A stretch of DNA of 21,766 nt, taken from assembly GCA_027575765.1 (NCBI GenBank), contig JANBPT010000816.1, positions 1 to 21,766 on the forward strand, in the 5' to 3' direction. Positions 1 to 8,084 of the stretch are shown here, piece after piece. The position numbers were made by a program, and so were the translations under genes. Every line of letters begins with the position of its first letter. The first letter of the stretch is position 1. The notes under the pieces are model-generated. The model was not told the DNA's origin. It ran no database searches and was given only the letters and a program-made list of their open reading frames with translations. This DNA comes from Tieghemiomyces parasiticus. Its lineage: Eukaryota; Kickxellomycota; Dimargaritomycetes; Dimargaritales; Dimargaritaceae.

Positions 1-147
1 CACTACGGCCAACAGTCCGTCGAGGCACTCAAACGCCAGGGTTACAATGTAGATTTCCACATCTACCCGCACATGGGTCATTCGTCCTGTCCCAATGAGC
101 TCCGCGACCTGGCCCGCTTCCTGAACCAGGTGCTTCCAAACGCGTAA
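1..147 (+). CDS. Acyl-protein thioesterase / lysophospholipase-like hydrolase, C-terminal 48 residues (5' partial)
   Basis: The frame is open from the first base to a TAA at 145-147 and gives the end of an alpha/beta hydrolase of the acyl-protein thioesterase family. These enzymes remove palmitate from cysteine residues of cytosolic and membrane proteins such as Ras and G-alpha subunits. The visible motif is YPHMGHSSCPNEL, residues 22-34 of the fragment. Its histidine (residue 27) sits where the catalytic-triad His of APT1 lies, followed by the typical SSC-x-x-E block and a final helix ending RFLNQVLPNA. The nucleophile GxSxG and the catalytic Asp would lie upstream of the window. Short esterases of the same fold are the main alternative. 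The coding part has no defect; only the window edge cuts it. Confidence 0.85.
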   Translation, partial: HYGQQSVEALKRQGYNVDFHIYPHMGHSSCPNELRDLARFLNQVLPNA

Positions 148-177
148 TTCGACGAATCTGCATCAAACTGGCAGTGA

Positions 178-199
178 TTTTTTTTTTTTGGGGGGGGGG
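178..199. repeat. T12-G10 homopolymer junction
   Basis: A run of twelve T (178-189) passes directly into ten G (190-199), about 30 bases after the thioesterase stop codon. It lies in the presumed 3' untranslated or flanking DNA. Such junctions are slippage-prone, so the exact lengths may be uncertain. Confidence 0.85.
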
Positions 200-1868
200 C
201 TGACGTTTCGTACTTACTCTTTTTTCGGCTGATGCCGTCAGACGTGGTGGTGGCATAGCTTCTTGATCACATGGTGCCATTCATCCGAGCATTGCTTCCT
301 CCGCTCCCCTTTTATTGCCGTCCTTGCTGACAGATATGCATATTAGACTAAGAGCACACGCCCCACCGACTGGAGTTTACAAATGTGAGCAGATTAAAAG
401 GCCCCAACTATAGCGAAATCATAGTTGGAACCGTCATACCCAATTATCAGCGGTATCCGGTCGATTACATTGGTTTTACCGTCAGTCCCAAGTTGACGTA
501 TATGACTAGATGAGTGTAGACACTGGAATATCTTTTCCCCACCACCAGTCGGTTTACTGGTAACCCGTGCCAGTGACCACTGCCCTCTCCATTTTGGTGA
601 GTATTTCAAGGGGGATCATTTAGATACGAAAGGAAGCATTAGGATTAAGATTGAACGGGGATGGTAAGGGTAGATTCTGCCGAGAGGGTGTGTCCGCCCG
701 TCTAGCTCGTGCTCAGACGGAAGTTGCTCAGCAAATCACACCCAAACAGCAGAGCCTATACATCGCGAAATTTCACGCCAGAGGTTGCCTTGAGCCATTT
801 TGACGCAGCCTTAACCGGGCTCTCACTCACCTCCACCCCTTATACAGCCGTTCATTCAGACTCTGTTTTCGACTTAAAACTAGTCCATAAAAAAAAGCGC
901 CCACTCCGATGCCGGGTAGTAAGAGGCCGGGATGGAAGTAACCGTCGGACCAGTGTCTAGACTGATAGCAACTTTTATGGTGGGTAATCTAGATGCCCTC
1001 TGATTGAAAGCAGTAGATTTCACTAGCCAACAGCCGCTTCCCACATCTCTAATAGCCAATCTGAAGCTGTTATGGTCGACCGCCACCGAGGTTACACGGT
1101 TCCTAACACAGAGAGGAGGGGCCCGTTCTATAAAGAAGATTATCCCACCGGCCGTTGAGCTCTGTCGCATCGTCTCCTCTGAACTCCGTATCGGATTAAG
1201 ATGGTTGGGTCTGGAAGCCCAGCTGATTACCATAACCGGTATTGATCATATTCACCCAGTTCCCCCCCCCTGTTACCTCTCATCTGCTTATTTGCGGTTT
1301 GCTGGGTGATGGTCGCACCGCGGTCGCACCGGCATGCTATCTCGCTCTTTCCTATTGTTTTTCTCTTTGCTAATCCTCGCCGCCCATACGGTCAGGGTGA
1401 AGGTTACGGCAGACAGGCTCCAGAGCCGTCGCGATTTGCTGACCGAGTTATTTATGCCTCTAGGCACGGCGCCGTAGTCCGCCCATAAAATTCTTCCCGC
1501 ACTAACGCCCTACGCGGCCCCGGCCTGGTATATACTGAGCGGTGATGTTAGATTCGAGGGGACTGTAAGAAGCCGCCGCTCGTAACCTTTGCCGGATAGA
1601 CTGGTGCTGCAGACTCGGGAATATGGCTTATTAAACATTTACTGTCTCCTAAGAAAACGCCGTGATGATTTAATCGGTTCAATCGCTTCGGGAATTTTTC
1701 ACCTCCGTCCTGTAGTACCCAGCCTTCATTGCCGATGCCTCCCAAATATATCACCTCCGATTAATAGAGTATTTACCTCAGCCCATTAACTGTCACTTTT
1801 TCTAGCATCGTAAACCCCATATTAAAGATAGCGGGCACTGAGCACTATGGAAACCAACTGCTAGCTTC

Positions 1869-1892
1869 AAAGGGCCATTGGTAATGGCCTTT
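1869..1892. other. Hairpin in gene-free DNA
   Basis: AAAGGGCCATT (1869-1879) pairs with AATGGCCTTT (1883-1892) around a GGT loop. This makes a 10-bp stem with one bulged G. No gene, tRNA or terminator context explains it. It is not followed by a T-run, so it does not look like a Pol III terminator. Confidence 0.5.
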
Positions 1893-2780
1893 ATTCGAGT
1901 ATTGCCAATCATGCGGGGTGACGGCAAATCGTCAGACCATGGTTGGACGGGCCTCACTTTGTCTGACCGCCGGAGGAGGTCTTAGGGCGAAACAATTTTT
2001 ACACCCCCCCTCTAGGCCAGCAACAGCATAGTAAACCAGAGTTCAGAGAGAAAGTCCAGACCAGCGTCAGCAAGGGTAGTCCCGTGGAATGGTCAGCTTC
2101 CAGTTATCCTTTCAACCTGCACGGTCTCCTATGCGGTTCCCTCGAAGCCTGGCATCGATACTTTGCGGGGCTCATTTCTCTCCCCCCCCCTCCAATGCCC
2201 TGCACACGATAGTGAGGTCACATAAAAGGTGGTGAGGGTAGTAAGAGGTAGGTGCATGGGATCGGGTCCAAAAAGGAGCTGAGCCGAACGAATGTACAAG
2301 TGGTCATAGACGGGGCGAGTTACTCTCGTGGCTGCGTATTTTATGTAGCCTCCCAATGGGTAAGGCCTTGGCTGCGTTGCTACCGTGTATAGGAAAGACG
2401 CACCACCAAATGCCTCTCTTCACTACTTTTTACTCACTTGAACCTCGGACTTGAGAGGCAATAGTGCACGGGCTGTCCATACTGTGGAAACATTACCGCA
2501 AAAGTCCAGCCTTGCTCCCCCCCCTCTTCCTTCACGTCCCATCGGTGGGGTGGCACAAGCCCTACCGCCGACGACGCCTCCACCGCCGCCCATTTAGCTT
2601 CTCATCTATGGAAATGGGCGTTGGGAGGTGGTCCTTATATTTTCATTTGTGGGTCCACACGTCGTAGGGGCAGCGACAGGGAAGGAAGCCGGGTGCGTGT
2701 GAGCGTGAAAGTGGGAGATGCAAGTAGCGATGGCTGTGATCAGTACGGATAACGCCGGGGGGCGGGGCTGATCGGGTAAC

Positions 2781-2788
2781 ATATAAAA
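2781..2788 (+). promoter_or_regulatory. TATA-like sequence upstream of the protease-like gene
   Basis: ATATAAAA stands in GC-rich surroundings about 460 bases before the ATG at 3250. If used, it would imply a long leader. A closer TATA-like CTATATA lies near 2850. Spacing does not settle which, if either, is functional. Confidence 0.25.
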
Positions 2789-3249
2789 CAGAGTAGGGCC
2801 GGTCGAGCCGCTCGAGCGAGCGTGAGGTATTCAAACTTTTTTTTAGTCCCTATATACGGCCCTATATTTTGACCTTTGCGCGCAACCATTTGAGGTCCAG
2901 CTCCGAGTCTGCCGTTTTCTGCCGACTGCCCTTTTTTTACTACTTTTTACTCTGAAGACATACTACACGACTTACTCGTTAACATGATAGTGCCCTGACC
3001 CCCTACCGCCTCTCTTGAATCCCACTTTACGCTTTTAGTCCTTGGCTCCAGTTTATTTCCATCGAATATCCGTTGGACCGTAGTCGTCGACGGCCACCTA
3101 ACGTGGACAGTCCCAACGGCCAGCAAAAATCGCAGGCTCCCTTTGTGCGGGTTCGCCGCCCCGGACGTCCCTATCCAGCCCCCTCTCTCCTTTTCACAGG
3201 TTACCTGGTGTCTGTGCTGTCAACTCGCCCTTTTCACTCAACTCGGTCA

Positions 3250-4795
3250 ATGCGTAACCTTACTATGGCTGTCCCAAAAGCCGCCGGTGGCCAAGTTAGC
3301 CTGCGGCTCTACTCGACCATCTTCCTCACTTTTCTTATTATGTACTGCATTTTTCTACTCTCAGCCCGGTCCGTAAACGCACAGACTATGTCCGGCACCA
3401 TCGACGCACTCCCCGCCAACTGCACCACGGCTTCCAATCTGGCCGAAACAGACGATGCTTCCTTGAACGACTTGACAACAATAGCCACCGCCTCTGCATT
3501 ATCTAAAACCCAGACCCAGGAGAACCTCGGACCAACCATTCTTAACTACTACTCCCCAGTCATTGCGCGTATTTTTGCCGCGGATGGACCCTATGCCCGC
3601 GACTTGGACTGTACTGGGGCTTTTCTCTCCCGAGAATTGGTGCTCACAGCTGCGTACTGCGTCACCGACGAAACGGGCAGAACCCTCGGTCACTATGACC
3701 TAAGAGTCTCTGCCTTTTCGGCATCGGAGCAGAGCTCCACTAGCGTCTTTAAAGTAGCCCGCATCGTCGTCCACGAAGACTACAACCGTAGTGAAAACCT
3801 AGTAAGTTGTGGGAGATATACTATTATATTGTGAGCCAGAATTCGATACGTCTTTGCAGTTCCCGACTCTACTTTACTGAATGTCACCACGCACGAACGC
3901 TGGAAATGTGGAGCGGATTGAGGAGGTTTCTTCCCACTACCTGACTAATGACTCACCTGTTGCAACTTCACCCCTAACAATCACTCGCATGGTTACTCTC
4001 CTCTATTCGCCTTGCCTACGATGACAGAACGATATTGCCCTCGTCCATTTGGATAGATCTCACCTGGGGCTCCACGGCGAAAATATGCCGTGTCTCTACG
4101 GTTTCCACAAGAAACCCGAGAAGTACTGCAATGATACGCTAATAAGCGACGACATGTACGATAACCGCAGTGACGACGAAATCGCCGAAAATTCAAGTCC
4201 TTTCATGGTATCCGACTGGGGGACCAGCGAGCTCCCGCACAGCTTGGCGGGGAAGTCGTCTCGAGCGCCCACCCTCAACCTCTATGTCCAACGCCGACAG
4301 GTCGTCAACTGCCGAGCCTACCCACGATATCAGTCCGTCTTCAAGGCCAACCAAATCTCCCGGTCCATCATTTGCACGGTGCCTTCCAGACAGAGAAGCG
4401 ATCCCTGTCTAGGCAAATCCGGCTGTTTGCTGTGGATTCAACCTCCTGACGACCCGCAAGTCTTCAAGCTGGCTGGATTCCGTAGTTTCTCGTACACCAA
4501 GGACGGCCGAAGTGTCCACGACTGTAGTAATGACAGCTTGATTAACGTGTACACCCGTCTCGACTTCTATTTTTCCTGGCTAAGGCAACATGCCCGCTTG
4601 TCTGAGGTTGAGATGGTGTCCGGCCGCCGGTCGTTTAGCTCTGAGGAGGGTGATGGCCTTCAAGACGAGAAAGGGGCTGCTGTTACGCTGCACCCGTACG
4701 GCGCTGGGTATACCAGTCCTTGGCTAACCGTAAGGTTAGTTCCAACTTTGTTATCGACGGCCCTGGCGGTTCTCAGTTTCGCGGCAAGTCCTTAG
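3250..4795 (+). CDS. Secreted trypsin-fold protein lacking the catalytic histidine (probable pseudoprotease, likely GPI-anchored), two exons
   Basis: Inferred exons are 3250-3801 and 4028-4795, giving 439 residues. The upstream in-frame extension has no ATG, so 3250 is the start. Residues 1-44 look like a signal peptide with a hydrophobic core (21-38) and likely cleavage after SVNA. The S1 (chymotrypsin-like) fold is clear: CTGAFLSRELVLTAAYC (121-137), NDIALVHL (185-192, created by the splice), SDWGT (246-250), CLGKSGCLLW (311-320) and a final VYTRLDFYFSWLRQ. The catalytic His57 position is Tyr136 (LTAAYC instead of LTAAHC). Asp186 and Ser315 remain, but GDSGGP has become GKSGCL, so the Asp before the nucleophile is a Lys and a new Cys follows. 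No IVGG-type activation site is visible. Family knowledge says loss of the His removes normal catalysis. Residues 421-438 form a hydrophobic C-terminus typical of a GPI-anchor signal. Binding or regulatory roles are possible but unproven. Confidence 0.85.
3802..4027 (+). other. Intron of the protease-like gene (phase 0)
   Basis: The donor GTAAGT follows a complete Leu codon and the acceptor GACAG precedes AAC. A CTAAC branch-point motif lies at 3974-3978, 49 bases before the intron end. Splicing restores the NDIAL motif that carries the catalytic Asp of S1 proteases, which strongly supports these borders. Confidence 0.88.
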
Positions 4796-5083
4796 TAAGG
4801 AACGGTTAGAAATGGGGGACGTAAGCTGCATCAAACCGCTCTCTCCTATCTGAAAAGTCACGGCTAGTCTTGCCTCAGGCTCAATTATTTATTGTAATTT
4901 CCACTTGTACACTCACTTAACCCCCCGGGCTATATTTTTAATCATATACTCCTCAATAGTAAAAAGTCGGTCGCTCCGCTCTTCCCAAGACTCTACCCAT
5001 TGAAGTAAGGTTTTATTACTAGAACATGGTCGTCGTTTCTGATTTTGGTGTAGATCGAAGGCACATTGTGGTGGTGCAGTTGA
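4796..5083. other. Convergent intergenic spacer
   Basis: This is AT-rich DNA between the stop codons of the plus-strand protease-like gene and the minus-strand glycine-rich gene. It must hold both 3' ends. No further gene is seen. Confidence 0.5.
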
Positions 5084-5668
5084 CTAGAAGCGACCATAAC
5101 CACCACCACTACTCAAGGCATTTGTGACCTTATCCATTAGACGGTCTCCGAGGCCACGACCATCCGAGCGATCTACGTGCGGGCTGGTGCCCTTGTGGTC
5201 GTCACAGTCGTCATCATCGAACCCATCCCGCTGACCGCTCTCAAATGCATCACTATTATTGCGGCCGTAGCTCCCATGCTTCGAGCCGAAGGTATCGTCA
5301 GCTGGATGACGGCCGTAGCCGTCATTTCCTAAAAGGTTATGGTGGTAGGGTCCGTTATCGTATTGGCCTTCGCTTGAATGGTAATTGTTTGACAGCCCGT
5401 CGCCCTGACCACTGTCATACTGAGCTCCTGACATGTAGTCCTGGTTGCTGCTATACTGGACGCCGCCGTAGCCTTGGTCACTGGAGTTGACTATGCGGTT
5501 ACCGGTCTGCGGCCCGTAGCCTGGCGAACGGCAACTATACTCGCCGTCACCACCCTGGTTACCAAACCCACTCGGGCGGCGGGTGCTGTCGCCGTAACCG
5601 CCACCGCTCTGGTTGGGGATGGACTTATAGCCACCTTGGCGGCCACTATTGTTGAAGCCAAAAACCAT
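5084..5668 (-). CDS. Small glycine/serine/asparagine/tyrosine-rich disordered protein with a GDRLM tail
   Basis: An uninterrupted 194-residue frame starts at an ATG in good context (CACC before ATG), with an in-frame TAA four codons upstream, and ends in TAG. Residues 1-150 are low-complexity, rich in Gly, Ser, Asn, Tyr, Asp and Gln, with repeated GGYG, QGYGG and SGQGDG-like units. An acidic patch DDDDCDD follows at about 150-156. The end is a short predicted amphipathic helix, RGLGDRLMDKVTNALS (171-186), then SSGGGYGRF. The same GDRLM motif occurs near the end of the protein at 20080-21399. The composition resembles fungal stress-related, RNA-associated or prion-like proteins, but I recognise no named family. 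A biased composition can keep frames open by chance, so reality of the gene rests on the good start, the length and the shared tail. Confidence 0.65.
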   Translation of the reverse strand: MVFGFNNSGRQGGYKSIPNQSGGGYGDSTRRPSGFGNQGGDGEYSCRSPGYGPQTGNRIVNSSDQGYGGVQYSSNQDYMSGAQYDSGQGDGLSNNYHSSEGQYDNGPYHHNLLGNDGYGRHPADDTFGSKHGSYGRNNSDAFESGQRDGFDDDDCDDHKGTSPHVDRSDGRGLGDRLMDKVTNALSSGGGYGRF

Positions 5669-6223
5669 GGTGACGGAGAGTTATATGAGATGTTGAAATA
5701 AGATGGTTTAGTTTGAGGCATAAATATTAATACTACGTGAACAATGGAAGAAAATGGCGTTAGGAAGTGATGGAGAATAATTGTAGGGGTGAATTCGTGG
5801 GCTGGGAGGGGTATCAAGATTTGGTCATTAGATAGCGTATGCAGGTGGTAGTGAGGTGCGGGCGCAGCACCTGGGAACATAGCCAAGCCGTCGTCGCTCC
5901 AAGTAACCCAGGCCCTCTCGCCCGAGGGGCAATAGTCGTGGGCGCAGCGGCAGGCAGGAAACGGCTAACCGGCTCCCCTTTAGGCGGTCAGGTTTACGCC
6001 ATCTGAACGCCAAGCCAGTAACTTCAGGCAGGCCCAAGCAAGTAAACCTGGGTTGGCACGTGGGTGACCATCGCCACTCTCTCGTCAGTCAAAAATCAAC
6101 AGAAAGGAAGCTGAAACGCCTTAGCTGACTTCACCTTTTCCTCCCCTCATTTTTCTAGACCTCACTACCCTTACCGCCTACCCCTACATCTGTACTCTGT
6201 CCCATTGAACGTAGTTAACCTTT

Positions 6224-6243
6224 TCTTCCTTTTTTAAGGAAGA
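6224..6243. other. Perfect inverted repeat, 8-bp stem
   Basis: TCTTCCTT and AAGGAAGA flank TTTT. One stem of this size is not far from chance expectation in a 2.4-kb stretch, so no function is claimed. Confidence 0.4.
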
Positions 6244-7643
6244 TTCAGTCCCTTTATGCCTGTTTATCCGTCGCCATCTTTCGTACGTTGTGCCTCAAAA
6301 GCCATAGGTTGGCAATTACGTTCGATTGACAGAAAATAATGATTCATCATCACTTTTCACCTAATCTCTGTAATCACGACATCACCAGCGGTCTTCTATT
6401 TTTACGTTCCATGTTGCAATAGTCAGAAAGAAAGGTGGTTATATTTTGAGGATACATGATGAAGCTGAGGTTAGAATTCGAAGTCTGTTGTAGGGTGATC
6501 GGTAAAACTGTTGAACGGACGGTAAGTTAAATATAGCCTTATTTAGAGGATCGTTGCGTGGCTTACCTGGTCGAACCGGTTAGCGTGAAAGGTACAAGGA
6601 AGAGGCCCGGACCTCAACGAGACGTCAAGCCTTATCTACGCGGTACGAGTGGCTCGTGTGTGCTCCGATGAACGGTGCATTTGGCCCCATCCCTTTTCCG
6701 CCCCTAGATTGCCATATTCGATTCTGGGATTCGTACAGATCGGAGTAGGGCGGTGTCAAAATAGCTCCACATACCTGTGGTTGCGCTATCTGGGCTGAAA
6801 AAGCATGCATGATCACTTTCCTCACCAATCGCACTGCCTACGCCGGAATACAGTATTGGTATGGTACATTGATAATATTGGGCGATTACGACATGTCCCC
6901 TGGCTGGCCATAGGGGGTGTTCTTTGCCGTGTATAGAGCTTGACCTCCACTGCCAAGGTGAGCTTGGGTGGGTCACTCTCCATAGAGAATTAAACGGAGC
7001 GATGGTTATCTATGAAGCTTCACACGACTGAATTGGACGAGGTGGTTTTACGCCTGGCCGCCTCTCCTAATATCCATCTCACGGGGGAAAAACCATTCCC
7101 CGCTGTCCCTTCCCGAAATGGTCTGGCCTAAAGAAATACCCGTATCGCTTTACAGACACTAGTCAGGTTGTGTGTGTCATCTAGTCAAACCCGACCGCTT
7201 CCACTCCACAGTGAAGTTATCTGTCCTCCGCTTTTATCCTGTTGGTGCCGGGATGCTGGTCACCGTACTCGTCCTCTCCAAGCGTAGGCTGGGTACTGCA
7301 AAAGTGATAGGTATGCCACTGAAGGCTGTCATTAATGACTACCCACCAGCCTTCTAAATGAGCCGACATAATTATAACCACACAGTCGGCCATCTATCTT
7401 TTCAAACCAGCATCACCAGCCCTATCCCACATCGACTTCCCTTATTGGTGAGAGAGGGCGCCGTACGAGTACTACTACCGGCCCTACGTATAGGAGAACG
7501 ACGCAGGAGGGCAGGGACCACACGCCATGTCTTTTCCCAAAACGGTGTTCAGGATGAGGACAAAGGGGGCGTGATGTATTACCATTCGTGCTCAATGGAT
7601 TTTTCAATAGTCCAACTCCGCCCTCCAGAAAAGTGTGACGAGG

Positions 7644-7672
7644 AAAAAAAAAATACACACACACACACACAC
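7644..7672. repeat. Microsatellite A10-T-(AC)9
   Basis: Ten A, one T and nine AC dinucleotides lie in tandem in gene-free DNA. It is a probable length-polymorphic marker. Confidence 0.95.
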
Positions 7673-8084
7673 CCTTAGGCGTTCAGGTTTCGAGACTGCT
7701 TGCTCAGTTGTCGTTGTCTAGGGTTGGCCAGCGGCTATAGAGGTCATCGTCAAAGCGGAGAATTTAAAGTTGGTCATTTACACACCCTTCTGCCTGTTAG
7801 GCGGTGCCGATAGAATCCTCTAACCTCATTTCTGCAACTGCCCACCGTTGACGATCCCCTATTGCCAGTGCCGGCGCATCGCGACGACATCGGCAGCTCC
7901 CTTTCCCCTTCCGCTCCTGGGCCTCTGTATAGCCCGGATACACGCCGTACTACTTGACCGGCGTCACCTCCACGACTGAGAGGCCCAGCCACACACCCTC
8001 GTTGGCCGTTTTCGTTCCGTTGTGCTGACGCACCCTTTCCTTGTACTCTTTTCCTCCCTCTCGCCTGCCGCTACGCCGCCCACG

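Larger units (their letters stand above)
148..3249. other. Gene-free stretch, about 3.1 kb
   Basis: No reading frame here resembles a known protein. The longest open frames are at most about 117 codons, have no domain-like composition, and several begin with non-ATG codons. It holds the T12-G10 junction, four C-runs of 7-9 bases on the plus strand (1262-1270, 2004-2010, 2182-2190, 2517-2524), a hairpin at 1869-1892, a TATA-like sequence at 2781-2788, a 10-base palindrome CGCTCGAGCG at 2809-2818, and the 14-mer ACTACTTTTTACTC twice (2422-2435, 2939-2952). I found no convincing tRNA B-box, rRNA or transposon signature. The last few hundred bases must contain the 5' region of the protease-like gene at 3250. 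Confidence 0.6.
5669..8084. other. Gene-free stretch, about 2.4 kb
   Basis: Open frames here are short (about 106 codons at most) and match no family I recognise; several lack an ATG. The left end must carry the promoter of the minus-strand glycine-rich gene (AT-rich, about 5715-5735). The right end must carry the promoter and leader of the kinase gene; no TATA box is evident there. Other contents are a hairpin TCTTCCTT-TTTT-AAGGAAGA at 6224-6243 and an A10-T-(AC)9 tract at 7644-7672. No tRNA, rRNA or transposon was recognised. Confidence 0.55.

Noticed and set aside
5491..5886. 131-codon minus-strand frame overlapping the glycine-rich gene
   Set aside because: It is in another frame of the same repetitive DNA with unnatural composition; the 194-codon frame has the better start, an upstream in-frame stop and the GDRLM tail.
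6541..6640. B-box-like GGTTCGACC on the minus strand near 6575
   Set aside because: The flanking bases do not pair as a T-arm and no A-box or acceptor stem could be placed.
7358..7678. 106-codon plus-strand frame with an ATG
   Set aside because: No recognisable family; its end is made by the A10/(AC)9 microsatellite (His-Thr repeats), so it is probably fortuitous.
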